DNA of 55,164 nucleotides from Prevotella sp. GTDB lineage: Bacteria; Bacteroidota; Bacteroidia; Bacteroidales; Bacteroidaceae. The stretch is taken from NCBI GenBank assembly GCA_022511045.1, contig JAFLSF010000009.1, positions 1 through 55,164 on the forward strand. The letters are read 5' to 3'. The notes beneath the pieces are model-generated. The model made no database searches. It was not told the origin of the DNA and saw only the letters and a program-made list of their open reading frames with translations. Shown here piece by piece: positions 18,284 to 26,687 of this stretch; within the stretch, counting starts at the first letter, position 1, and every line of letters starts with the position of its first letter. The translations under genes and the position numbers were made by a program.

Positions 18284-19315
18284 TTATATTTTCATGTGAT
18301 TATCTATTTGTCGCTTCATTTGTCGTGTCTGCCTGTCGTTAAGGGGAGGCATTAGCATAAAGCCCTCTGTAAGTCCTGTCAGTTCTGCCATCAATTGCAT
18401 CAAACGTGCTGCAATCTTATACATACCTCTTTCTTTGAGGCTCTCACGAAGTTGTCCCTCCTCATCGGTCTGGTGGTAGCGCAATTCCTTATCGAGTTCA
18501 ACAAGGTGAGATATAGTCAAATGTCGTTGTATCCATAGTTTCTTCAATTGACGAAACGTTGCCAGCAGACGCTCGTTCTCTGATATAAAGCTATGGCCTA
18601 TGGTCTGTTCTATTGTAGGAATTTCTTCATAGCCATCAGGCAAGAAGTAAGGTATTTGAGAAACATCTATATCTGGAGCCTCAAAATTTAAAATACGTAT
18701 TCCATGTTTTATAATGTCCGTCAAATGTTCTTGGTGGGCATAACACAAAATCTGTCGCCAATCATTAGCATCTAATGTAACAGGATCGTCATCTATCCAC
18801 CTCTTATCATTGGTAATGCCAGCCTTGATAAACAAACGCAACATGTGACGTGTCTGAGGATTCATAAGTTCCCAAGGATTTGAATCCATGATTTTTCTGT
18901 AAAGCGTCTCCTGCTGTTTGTTTGCTTCTTGTTGAGTGATAGTGCTGGTAATCTGTGGATTTCGAATAATGACCAGACGAGAGTTCCACCCTAATCGCAT
19001 TAAACATTCCTTTTCCATCTTTCCTTGAACGATTACTGCATAAGCTTTTTTGACTATACATTGCTGATAAAACAATTTCTTGGGAAGTTTCTCTAGCCAA
19101 TATTTATCGTTAATAACCCATGATTCCAGCTGCCCCTGTGGAGAAATAACCAGACGAGTTCCCTGCTTTAAGGCCAATCGAGCTAAACACCATGCTTGCT
19201 TTTGCCAGCAACCATGAATGTGTAGCAAGTCGTAATAGTTGCCACGCAACTGACGCATCGTCTCTGATTGTCGTTCTGGTGCGGCATCTGTATAGTATTG
19301 CAGGACTTTAATCAC
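18284..19315 (-). CDS. Glycosyltransferase-like N-terminal domain fused to an unrecognised C-terminal region
   Basis: A 343-residue protein. Residues 1-140 resemble the first half of a GT-B glycosyltransferase: YDLLHIHGCWQKQAWCLARLA, GTRLVISPQGQLESWV and AYAVIVQGKMEKECLMRLGW. The rest (about 145-343) is charged and helical-looking, without the donor-binding E-x7-E region of GT4 enzymes, so catalysis as a standard glycosyltransferase is doubtful. The C-terminal part is not recognised. It sits between lysA and fbp with 20-25 nt gaps and is probably co-transcribed with them. Cytoplasmic; no signal peptide or membrane segment seen. Confidence 0.6.
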   Translation of the reverse strand: MIKVLQYYTDAAPERQSETMRQLRGNYYDLLHIHGCWQKQAWCLARLALKQGTRLVISPQGQLESWVINDKYWLEKLPKKLFYQQCIVKKAYAVIVQGKMEKECLMRLGWNSRLVIIRNPQITSTITQQEANKQQETLYRKIMDSNPWELMNPQTRHMLRLFIKAGITNDKRWIDDDPVTLDANDWRQILCYAHQEHLTDIIKHGIRILNFEAPDIDVSQIPYFLPDGYEEIPTIEQTIGHSFISENERLLATFRQLKKLWIQRHLTISHLVELDKELRYHQTDEEGQLRESLKERGMYKIAARLMQLMAELTGLTEGFMLMPPLNDRQTRQMKRQIDNHMKI

Positions 19316-19339
19316 AAGCGTTTTATCTTGTTAATTTAT

Positions 19340-20497
19340 CTATAGTTCATCACTCATGTAGCCAATAGGTAGTTTACGACAATTGTAGCCAGAGGCCATG
19401 ATTTCGCCATAGGCACCTGCAGAGCGGATGGCTAACAAATCACCACGATGAGTTTCATTCAAATCAATATGCTTTGCAAACACGTCCGTTGACTCACAGA
19501 TAGGCCCCACCACATCGTAAGTTTCCTGCGGCTGTTCACTGCTAATATTTTCTATTTTATGGTATGCCTGATAAAGCGCTGGACGAATAAGGTCAGTGAA
19601 ACCAGCATCTACGATGCAGAATTTCTTAGCAGTCCCTTCTTTTATATATAATGTACGCGTGATAAGAGAGCCACTTTGTCCTACCACAGAACGCCCTAAT
19701 TCAAAATGTAGCGTCTGCCCACCACGTAATTTTAATTTCTTAGCGTAGGTATTAAAATAAGTACCGAAATCGGGTAAGGGAACACGATTGGGATGCTGAT
19801 AATCTATGCCAAGCCCTCCGCCAACATTGATATGCTCTAAATAGATGTGATGACTCTCTAATAAAGTCTGTAATTCATTCACTCGATTGCAAAGCGCTTC
19901 AAAGTCGCCCATGTCGAGAATCTGCGAACCAATATGAAAGTGAACACCAACGACCTTAATATTTCCCATATTCGATGCCTGAGTTATCACTTTCAGCATA
20001 TCATTCATTGGTATGCCAAACTTATTCTCTGACAATCCTGTAGTGATGTTAGCGTGTGTGTGTGCTCCCACATTAGGATTTAGTCGGAAGGCTACACGAG
20101 CCTCTTTTCCTTTGGCGGCGGCCAATTCGTTAATAACTTCCAGTTCAGGAACACTCTCTACATTGAAGCAGAAAATATCATTATCAAGTCCAAGATTGAT
20201 TTCCTTATCACTTTTACCAACCCCTGCAAAAACAATTTTGGAATTGGGGAAACCAGCACGAATAGCCGCCTCTATTTCACCACCACTTACACAATCGGCT
20301 CCCAACCCTGCCTCACGTATCAATCGCAACACTTTGGGATTGGCATTAGCCTTTACTGCATAGTGAACGCAAAAGCCTTTATGTTTCTCCGCTTCTTGAT
20401 TGATAGTACGAAGTGTCTGCCGCAACAGCGCTGCATCATAATAATAAAACGGTGTTTCTATCCGTTCAAATTTATCTATAGGAAATATTCCTTTCAC
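19340..20497 (-). CDS. lysA: Diaminopimelate decarboxylase
   Basis: LysA makes lysine from meso-diaminopimelate, the last step of the pathway. The 385-residue protein is a fold type III PLP enzyme. The Schiff-base lysine is in HYAVKANANPKVL (K49); other family segments are GADCVSGGEIEAAI, VGVHFHIGSQI, NVGGGLGIDY and the C-terminal CESTDVFAKH with AGAYGEIMAS. It follows the aspartate kinase gene by 20 nt, so the first and last enzymes of the lysine pathway are neighbours. Confidence 0.97.
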   Translation of the reverse strand: MKGIFPIDKFERIETPFYYYDAALLRQTLRTINQEAEKHKGFCVHYAVKANANPKVLRLIREAGLGADCVSGGEIEAAIRAGFPNSKIVFAGVGKSDKEINLGLDNDIFCFNVESVPELEVINELAAAKGKEARVAFRLNPNVGAHTHANITTGLSENKFGIPMNDMLKVITQASNMGNIKVVGVHFHIGSQILDMGDFEALCNRVNELQTLLESHHIYLEHINVGGGLGIDYQHPNRVPLPDFGTYFNTYAKKLKLRGGQTLHFELGRSVVGQSGSLITRTLYIKEGTAKKFCIVDAGFTDLIRPALYQAYHKIENISSEQPQETYDVVGPICESTDVFAKHIDLNETHRGDLLAIRSAGAYGEIMASGYNCRKLPIGYMSDEL

Positions 20498-20517
20498 GTT
20501 AAATAAGTGTCTATAAT

Positions 20518-21840
20518 TTAATGATGATTAAACAAGGTATCACTCAAAGCTTGTAAAGCTCGTTTCTTATCCTCCTCTCGAATGAGGAAAGAAATATTAT
20601 AGTTAGAACCTCCATAGGAGATCATTCGGACAGGAATAGTTTGCATAGCCTCCAATACTTGTGTTTCAAAGCCAATATTCAACCAGTCAAGATCACCTAC
20701 AACACAAACTACACACATGCTTGTATCTACTGTCACTGTTCCGTACTTCTTGAGTTCGTCGACGATTTCACCAAGATGTGCCGAGTTGTCAATAGACATT
20801 GATACGCCTACCTCAGAGGTACATACCATATCAATAGGTGTTTGGTAGGACTCAAAAATTTCAAAGACCTTACGCAAGAAGCCTGTTGCCAAAAGCATAC
20901 GCGATGACTTAATCTTCACCGCAATAATATTGTCTTTTGCAGCTACTGCCTTTATTTTGCCGTACTCTGTCTTGTTACTGATAGTAGTACCCTCTGCGTC
21001 TGGCTGCATAGTATTAAGTAGTCGAACAGGAATACCCGCATATTTAGCAGGTTGTACGCAGGTTGGATGTAATATTTTAGCACCAAAATAAGCTAACTCT
21101 GCCGCCTCTTCAAAGTGCAATTGGTGTACAGGCTCTGTTTTGTCAACCACACGCGGGTCGTTATTGTGCATCCCATCAATATCTGTCCATATCTGGATTT
21201 CTTCTGCGTTTAATGCTGCACCTATGAGAGAGGCCGTATAATCACTTCCGCCACGTTGCAGGTTATCTATCTCGCCATAAGCATTACGACAGATAAAGCC
21301 TTGAGTAACATACACTTGATACCCTTCGTTTTTCTCCATGATGGATGTTAACTTCTCCTTAATATATATGGGGTCTGGCTCTGCATTTTTATCCGTGCGC
21401 ATAAAGTCAAGGGCATTAAGTAAAACAGCCTTAACACCTTGCTCTTTCATATAATTCACAATCATGTTAGAGGACATCATCTCACCCTGTGCCACAATGT
21501 TCTTTTCTTCAAACGAAGTAAAGAGCTCTTTGGTGAATGAGCGCAGGTAGTTCATCTCACTTAGCAAAAACTCACGCGTCTGCTGTTTCATCTCATCTGT
21601 AGAGTAGAGTTCCTCTACATGTTGCATATACTTGCGCTCCAATTGATTAATGACCTCGTTGGCTCCTTCGGGGTTTTTCTTATAAAGATAATTAGATACT
21701 TCCACCAAAGAGTTTGTGGTACCTGACATTGCCGACAATACTACAAATACAGGTTCTTCTGGCTTTGTTACCAATTTTGTCACTTCTTTCATGCGGTTCG
21801 GAGTACCTACCGAGGTTCCGCCAAACTTCATTATTTTCAT
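20518..21840 (-). CDS. lysC: Aspartate kinase (monofunctional)
   Basis: A 440-residue aspartokinase that phosphorylates aspartate at the entry to lysine, threonine and methionine synthesis. The start MKIMKFGGTSVGTPNRMKEV carries the kinase signature KFGGTSVG. The middle has QRGGSDYTASLIGAALNAEEIQIWTDIDGM. The last 140 residues form ACT-type regulatory repeats (LRKVFEIFESYQTPIDMVCTSEVGVS). No homoserine dehydrogenase domain is attached. Feedback control by lysine is likely from the family and the adjacent lysA but cannot be read from sequence. Confidence 0.96.
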   Translation of the reverse strand: MKIMKFGGTSVGTPNRMKEVTKLVTKPEEPVFVVLSAMSGTTNSLVEVSNYLYKKNPEGANEVINQLERKYMQHVEELYSTDEMKQQTREFLLSEMNYLRSFTKELFTSFEEKNIVAQGEMMSSNMIVNYMKEQGVKAVLLNALDFMRTDKNAEPDPIYIKEKLTSIMEKNEGYQVYVTQGFICRNAYGEIDNLQRGGSDYTASLIGAALNAEEIQIWTDIDGMHNNDPRVVDKTEPVHQLHFEEAAELAYFGAKILHPTCVQPAKYAGIPVRLLNTMQPDAEGTTISNKTEYGKIKAVAAKDNIIAVKIKSSRMLLATGFLRKVFEIFESYQTPIDMVCTSEVGVSMSIDNSAHLGEIVDELKKYGTVTVDTSMCVVCVVGDLDWLNIGFETQVLEAMQTIPVRMISYGGSNYNISFLIREEDKKRALQALSDTLFNHH

Positions 21841-21866
21841 TGTGTATACTCTTGTTTTCTGTTTCC

Positions 21867-22625
21867 TTAAATAGACAATTCTTCTCTGGCGCTATAGTCA
21901 ACGGTTGGTGTTTCTTCCATCTCATCTTCTTCATAAAGTGCCATCGTGTTATAAGTATCAGTAATGTCTTCCAATCGTCCTTCAATACAACGATAAACAA
22001 CACCTGGGTATTCATTCAACAGAGCAATATTATGAGTTGTCATAATAACTGCAGTCCCTGTCTGAGTCACTTGTCGCAATAGCTGGATAATGCTGGCTTG
22101 TGTTTCTATATCAAGATTTCCTGTCGGCTCATCTGCAACAATAAGTTTCGGATAATTTAGGATAGCACGAGCTATAGCCACTCGCTGCTGTTCTCCACCA
22201 GAAAGCTCATGAGGATAGCGGTCGGCAAAGTCCTGCATCTCTACGTCTTCCAACACATCTTTGATACGCTCGTCTATTTTCGCTTTCTTTTTCCATCCTG
22301 TTGCCTTCAATACAAATTTCAGATTTTCATAGACGGTTCGGTCGCCTAAAAGCTGAAAGTCTTGAAAAATGATACCCATTTGTCGACGTAATGCAGGCAC
22401 ATATTTTTTCTTCAGACCTCTTAGGTCGTGGTTCAGCACGAAAGCATTTTCTGCATTTTCGACATCCATCTCAAAATAGATGGTCTTTAAAAGTGAACTC
22501 TTTCCTGAGCCTACTCGCCCAATGATGTATATAAACTCTCCTTCGTCAACATGGAAGTTGATGTCTTTTAACACTGGGGCTCCGTCTTTGTGGTAAATGT
22601 CTACCTTTTTATAATCTATCAGCAT
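21867..22625 (-). CDS. ftsE: FtsE-like ABC transporter ATP-binding protein
   Basis: A 252-residue ABC ATPase with Walker A GRVGSGKSS, signature LSGGEQQRVAIARA, Walker B LIVADEPTGNLD and switch histidine TTHN. The N-terminus (YKKVDIYHKDGAPVLKDINF) and LRRQMGIIFQDFQLLGDRTV fit FtsE, which with FtsX links peptidoglycan hydrolysis to division at the inner membrane. No ftsX lies next to it; a partner must be elsewhere. It is embedded between hisIE and aspartokinase genes with short gaps. Another small ABC ATPase such as LolD is possible but less likely. Confidence 0.85.
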   Translation of the reverse strand: MLIDYKKVDIYHKDGAPVLKDINFHVDEGEFIYIIGRVGSGKSSLLKTIYFEMDVENAENAFVLNHDLRGLKKKYVPALRRQMGIIFQDFQLLGDRTVYENLKFVLKATGWKKKAKIDERIKDVLEDVEMQDFADRYPHELSGGEQQRVAIARAILNYPKLIVADEPTGNLDIETQASIIQLLRQVTQTGTAVIMTTHNIALLNEYPGVVYRCIEGRLEDITDTYNTMALYEEDEMEETPTVDYSAREELSI

Positions 22626-22669
22626 CTTATGTGTTTATGATTATATTGATTTTCAATTTACTATTTTCT

Positions 22670-23317
22670 TTATTTCATTGTACCATTGGCCTTAGCCTCA
22701 CGACGCTTTTTGTCCCATTCAGGATTGTGGCGGTGACGCAATTCTGTGGCTATGTTTTCTATGCGTAGTCCTTTCTCGGCTAACATCACTATTAAATGAT
22801 ATATCAAGTCTGACGCTTCGCATATTAGGTTTTCCGATGTTCCGTTTGTAGCTTCAATAACCGTCTCGAGAGCTTCTTCTCCGACTTTTTGCGCTATCTT
22901 GTTAATTCCCTTATTAAACAGGCTGGTAGTATACGAGCCTTCTGGCATCTTCTGTTTACGGAGATTGATAAAGTCCTGCAACTCCGCAAGAAAGAGTAGG
23001 GGAGACGCTTCATTCGTTTCACCCCAACAAGTATCTGTGCCTTTGTGGCAGGTAGGACCAACGGGGTGCACTTTTACCAACAGAGTGTCATTGTCACAAT
23101 CAACTTGCATGCTAACCAGATTGAGGTAATGTCCGCTGGTTTCACCTTTTGTCCAAAGCGTCTGACGAGTACGGCTCCAAAAGGTAACATGCCCCGTTTC
23201 CATCGTATTCTGATAGGCTTCTTCGTTCATATAGCCTAACATCAACACATTCATGGTGTTGGCATCTTGGATGATAGCAGGCACCAAACCGCCCATTTTA
23301 TTGAAATCTATTGTCAT
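22670..23317 (-). CDS. hisI: Bifunctional phosphoribosyl-AMP cyclohydrolase/phosphoribosyl-ATP pyrophosphatase
   Basis: HisIE fusion of 215 residues doing histidine steps 2 and 3. The N-terminal cyclohydrolase domain has [28 protein letters not shown] and the zinc/magnesium site [19 protein letters not shown]. The C-terminal pyrophosphatase domain (from about residue 120) has [13 protein letters not shown] and [17 protein letters not shown]. Its start overlaps the end of hisF by 4 nt, so coupling is likely. Confidence 0.97.
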   Translation of the reverse strand: MTIDFNKMGGLVPAIIQDANTMNVLMLGYMNEEAYQNTMETGHVTFWSRTRQTLWTKGETSGHYLNLVSMQVDCDNDTLLVKVHPVGPTCHKGTDTCWGETNEASPLLFLAELQDFINLRKQKMPEGSYTTSLFNKGINKIAQKVGEEALETVIEATNGTSENLICEASDLIYHLIVMLAEKGLRIENIATELRHRHNPEWDKKRREAKANGTMK

Positions 23318-24072
23318 ATTCTTACGTCTATTCCTTCGTTATGCAGATATTGTTTTAATTCGGGGATGGCTATTTCGCCAAAATGGAAAACGGAGGCAGC
23401 CAAAGCCGCATCGGCATGTCCTAAAACGAAAACATCGCGAAAATGCTCCTTGCATCCAGCTCCACCGCTGGCGATAATGGGAATGCTTAGCGTGTCGGCA
23501 AGCGTATGTAATGCTTGGTTAGCATAGCCTTGCTTCACACCATCGTGGTTCATTGATGTAAAGAGTATTTCCCCTGCGCCCCGCTCTTGCACCTCGCGAG
23601 CCCATTCAAAGAGCTCGCGTTCAGTCCGTTCACGCCCTCCCTTCAAATAGCAATGCCACCCATCCTCGTCAAGACGGGCATCAATGGCTACCACACATAC
23701 TTGAGAACCAAAACGACGAGCAATTTCGTTGACTAACATAGGACTTCGGAGAGCCGCCGAGTTTATGCTCACCTTGTCGGCACCAGCATATAGCAACCTC
23801 TCAACATCCTCTAATTCATTGATTCCTCCACCAACAGTAAACGGAATATTCACCGTTTCAGCCACGCGAGTCACCATATCGGCAAATGTCTTGCGCCCTT
23901 CAAACGAGGCCGTAATATCGAGATACACCAATTCGTCGGCTCCCTGCTCGCTATAGGCCTTGCCTAATGCGACAGGGTCTCCCGCACTTCGCAGATTGAC
24001 GAAGTTGGTGCCTTTCACCGTTTCACCGTCTTTGACGTCCAGGCAGGGTATGATTCGTTTGGCCAATCCCAT
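23314..24072 (-). CDS. hisF: Imidazole glycerol phosphate synthase subunit HisF
   Basis: HisF is the cyclase subunit, taking ammonia from HisH and converting PRFAR to imidazole glycerol phosphate and AICAR. The 252-residue TIM barrel begins [21 protein letters not shown] with the catalytic aspartate in CLDV, and the second catalytic aspartate is in VVAIDARLD. The phosphate-binding loops [14 protein letters not shown] and [11 protein letters not shown] are present. It lies 6 nt after hisA and overlaps hisIE. Confidence 0.98.
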   Translation of the reverse strand: MGLAKRIIPCLDVKDGETVKGTNFVNLRSAGDPVALGKAYSEQGADELVYLDITASFEGRKTFADMVTRVAETVNIPFTVGGGINELEDVERLLYAGADKVSINSAALRSPMLVNEIARRFGSQVCVVAIDARLDEDGWHCYLKGGRERTERELFEWAREVQERGAGEILFTSMNHDGVKQGYANQALHTLADTLSIPIIASGGAGCKEHFRDVFVLGHADAALAASVFHFGEIAIPELKQYLHNEGIDVRI

Positions 24073-24078
24073 AGTTTC

Positions 24079-24813
24079 TTATATCTCTTTAGCCGATAGT
24101 TCGTTTATTAAATCCTTGAGGTTAATGCGCCCTTCATAAATGGCTTTGCCGAAGACAACGGCTGGGATGCCTGCCGCCTCTAATGCCTTGATGTCGTCAA
24201 TGCAGGCAACACCACCGCTGGCAATCAGCTTCAACGAGGGATACTCCCGCATAATCCCTTTGTATAGGTCAATAGCTGGCCCTTGTAGGGTGCCATCTTT
24301 CGATATTTCCGTGCATAGTACCTGTTGCACGCCCGCCTCAATGTATTTGTTCAAGAAAGGTAGGAGCTCCTCCGCAGAGTCTTCCTTCCATCCGTTGATG
24401 CTTATCTTCCCGTTGCGCACATCAGCCCCTAATATCATTCGCTCAGCCCCATAATGCTTGACCCACGAGAGGAACAACTCAGGCTGGGTAACGGCTACGG
24501 AACCGACAGTTACCATCGAAGCTCCATTTTCAAAGGCCATCTCAATGTCTGCTTGCGTCTTAATGCCACCTCCAAAGTCCACTTTCAACTTTGTAGCCGA
24601 CGTGATTTCACGCAAGGCCTCCGTATTGACGATATGCTTTGACTTGGCTCCGTCGAGGTCGACAACGTGCAGGCGCTGAAAGCCCAAAGCCTCAAACTCC
24701 TTGGCAACCTCGGCTGGCGAATGACGATAGACCGTTTTCTGGTTGTAGTCACCTTTGGTCAGTCGTACGCATTGTCCTTCGATGATGTCTATGGCAGGTA
24801 TCAGTTCTATCAT
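24079..24813 (-). CDS. hisA: ProFAR isomerase HisA
   Basis: HisA isomerises ProFAR to PRFAR in histidine synthesis. The 244-residue TIM barrel has MIELIPAIDIIEGQCVRLTKGD at the N-terminus with the catalytic aspartate in AIDI, then VDFGGGIKTQADIEMAFENGA, GADVRNGKISINGW and LIASGGVACIDDIKAL. It overlaps hisH by 4 nt. Together hisH, hisA, hisF and hisIE form the middle block of the pathway; hisG, hisD, hisC and hisB are not in this window. Confidence 0.97.
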   Translation of the reverse strand: MIELIPAIDIIEGQCVRLTKGDYNQKTVYRHSPAEVAKEFEALGFQRLHVVDLDGAKSKHIVNTEALREITSATKLKVDFGGGIKTQADIEMAFENGASMVTVGSVAVTQPELFLSWVKHYGAERMILGADVRNGKISINGWKEDSAEELLPFLNKYIEAGVQQVLCTEISKDGTLQGPAIDLYKGIMREYPSLKLIASGGVACIDDIKALEAAGIPAVVFGKAIYEGRINLKDLINELSAKEI

Positions 24814-25433
24814 AGTTCCAAGAAGTTTTTTAATATCTGCTCGCCAACTGCCCCGCTTTTTTCTGGGTGGAATTGGCAGGCATAGAAATTATCACGATGA
24901 ATAGCTGCGGAGTAGGGGAGGACATAATCTGCCGTTGCTATCGTCTCAGCACAGGTGGGAACATAATAACTATGTACGAAATAGACATACGGAGCTTTTT
25001 CGGCAATGCCAGTTTCATTTGCCTTGCCGCACACCAATCCCTTAAATAAAGGTGTTTTCAAGTCGTAGAGTTTGTTCCAACCCATACAAGGAACTTTGTC
25101 TTCGTGGCGTTTTGGCTGAAATCGTCTCACGTCTACATCAAAGATTCCGAGACAATCAACATCTCCTTCCTCCGAGTGGCGACAGAGCAACTGCTGGCCT
25201 ACGCAGATGCCCAAAACGGGCTGACGCAAAGAGCGGATAACTTCGTCGAGTCGTCGCTGGCGCAGATAATCCATCGCACCACGAGCCTCGCCTTGACCTG
25301 GGAAAAGCACGCGGTCAGCCTTGCGTATCTCTGCGGCATCGTCCGTCAGTAGGGGCTCCACGCCTAATCGCCTAAGTGCGTTGACCACCGAATAGATATT
25401 TCCTGCGTTATACTTGACTATTGCGACGTTCAT
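24810..25433 (-). CDS. hisH: Imidazole glycerol phosphate synthase glutaminase subunit HisH
   Basis: HisH hydrolyses glutamine and channels ammonia to HisF. The 207-residue class I glutaminase begins MNVAIVKYNAGNIYSVVNAL. The nucleophile cysteine is in LGICVGQQLL and the catalytic His-Glu pair in CQFHPEKSG. LFPGQGEARGAMDYLR is also typical. Its start overlaps the end of purU by 4 nt (ATGA), which ties the his block to purU in one transcript. Confidence 0.97.
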   Translation of the reverse strand: MNVAIVKYNAGNIYSVVNALRRLGVEPLLTDDAAEIRKADRVLFPGQGEARGAMDYLRQRRLDEVIRSLRQPVLGICVGQQLLCRHSEEGDVDCLGIFDVDVRRFQPKRHEDKVPCMGWNKLYDLKTPLFKGLVCGKANETGIAEKAPYVYFVHSYYVPTCAETIATADYVLPYSAAIHRDNFYACQFHPEKSGAVGEQILKNFLEL

Positions 25434-26293
25434 GAGAAGATAACAGTCTTGTTCTTAAAAGTCAGAATCTTACGTTGAATATGCTTTGAAACGGCGTGAG
25501 AGAGCACTATCTTTTCCAAATCCTTTCCCTTGAGGACGAGCGACTCGGGAGTGTCCTTATGACTTATACGCGTTACGTCTTGCTCTATAATGGGGCCAGC
25601 ATCCAGTTCGGCTGTGACATAGTGACTCGTGGCACCGATAATCTTCACACCACGTTCCCACGCCTGATGATAGGGCTTAGCACCTACAAAGGCTGGGAGG
25701 AAGGAATGGTGAATGTTAATGATATGGTTCGGATAGGCGGCAATCATTTCGTCTGAAAGAATTTGCATGTATCGAGCCAATACAATGAACGTAACCTTCT
25801 CTCTCCGAAGTAGTTCCAATTCGGCTTTTTCTACTTCTTCCTTGTTACTATGGTCTTTCTTGATGCTCCAGACGTGATAGGGAATACCAAATTGGTCTGC
25901 TACATAGCGCAAGTCTTCATGGTTGGAAACAATACAAGGAATATCTACTTCCCATTCTCCAGCTTTCCAACGTGCCAGCAAATCATAGAGGCAATGACTC
26001 ATTTTACTTACGAAAATGGCCATACGGGGTCGTTGGTCGCTGAAATAAAGATTACACGTCATCTGATAACGCTGAGCATATAGCGTATTGACGTATTCTA
26101 ATATCTTGTCACGAGGAATCATGAAACCATCCAATTCCCATTGTATACGCATAAAAAACATGTTGTCTTGCTTATCAACATATTGGTCGAGATAGACGAT
26201 GTTTCCCTGATTGTCCGTAATAAATTTAGTGACATCCGATATGATGCCTGGTTGGTCAGGACAATGCAGGAGCAGAATTGCGCTTGATTTCAT
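25430..26293 (-). CDS. purU: Formyltetrahydrofolate deformylase
   Basis: PurU hydrolyses 10-formyl-THF to THF and formate, balancing one-carbon pools. The 287-residue protein has an N-terminal ACT domain (LLLHCPDQPGIISDVTKFI) and a C-terminal formyltransferase-like domain with IPCIVSNHEDLRYVA, NIHHSFLPAFVGAKPYHQAW and ELDAGPIIEQDV; the conserved asparagine-histidine-aspartate set appears intact. It is the first gene behind the promoter at 26341-26372 and overlaps hisH. HisF releases AICAR, a purine intermediate that consumes formyl-THF, which may explain the linkage (inference). Confidence 0.95.
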   Translation of the reverse strand: MKSSAILLLHCPDQPGIISDVTKFITDNQGNIVYLDQYVDKQDNMFFMRIQWELDGFMIPRDKILEYVNTLYAQRYQMTCNLYFSDQRPRMAIFVSKMSHCLYDLLARWKAGEWEVDIPCIVSNHEDLRYVADQFGIPYHVWSIKKDHSNKEEVEKAELELLRREKVTFIVLARYMQILSDEMIAAYPNHIINIHHSFLPAFVGAKPYHQAWERGVKIIGATSHYVTAELDAGPIIEQDVTRISHKDTPESLVLKGKDLEKIVLSHAVSKHIQRKILTFKNKTVIFS

Positions 26294-26340
26294 GCCGTAT
26301 CGTAACTTTTGAATTTTCTTATTACCTTATTTATGACGTG

Positions 26341-26372
26341 CAAAGATACTAAGAAAAAACGAAATAACCAAA
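26341..26372 (-). promoter_or_regulatory. Promoter of the purU-his-ftsE-lys-fbp-folK gene run (TTTG-N20-TATCTTTG)
   Basis: Minus strand: TTTG at 26369-26372, a 20-nt gap, TATCTTTG at 26341-26348. Predicted start near 26334, leader about 41 nt. No convincing second promoter was found in the short gaps between the eleven genes down to 15902, so this may drive all of them. Confidence 0.75.
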
Positions 26373-26483
26373 TCTTTCTTCTATTTATAATGTTTTGCGA
26401 ACCATGCGTGAACAAAACAACAAAAAGGGAGTCCTTTTATAAAAGAGCATTTACAATCTTTATTTATCATAATGGCGATTATG

Positions 26484-26593
26484 TTCAAAATAGGACTCGC
26501 GTTTTCCGAGCATAGACCTCGCACATTATGAGGATAAGGCTCGTGGCTCTTGAGTATAGGGCTCATCGTTCGTGAGTATAGGCCTCGTTAATA
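26484..26593. repeat. Array B: five 22-nt interrupted-palindrome units
   Basis: Same construction as array A. Units begin at 26484, 26506, 26528, 26550 and 26572, for example CCGAGC-ATAGA-CCTCGC (26506), ATGAGG-ATAAG-GCTCGT (26528) and TTGAGT-ATAGG-GCTCAT (26550). The first unit keeps only the centre and right arm. Arm pairing in the others is 3 to 4 of 6. The array sits between the divergent purU and alcohol dehydrogenase promoters, ending 28 nt before the latter. No gene was seen in the remainder of 26294-26687. Confidence 0.85.
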
Positions 26594-26621
26594 CCGAATG
26601 TGTACTTTATGAATCATAAGC

Positions 26622-26653
26622 TTTGGTCTTCTAAAAAATAATGCGTAACTTTG
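26622..26653 (+). promoter_or_regulatory. Promoter of the iron alcohol dehydrogenase gene (TTTG-N20-TAACTTTG)
   Basis: TTTG at 26622-26625, exactly 20 nt, then TAACTTTG at 26646-26653. Predicted start near 26660, giving a 28-nt leader before the ATG at 26688. Confidence 0.78.
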
Positions 26654-26687
26654 CAAGCAGAATGAAACGTATACATTAAATAAAACT

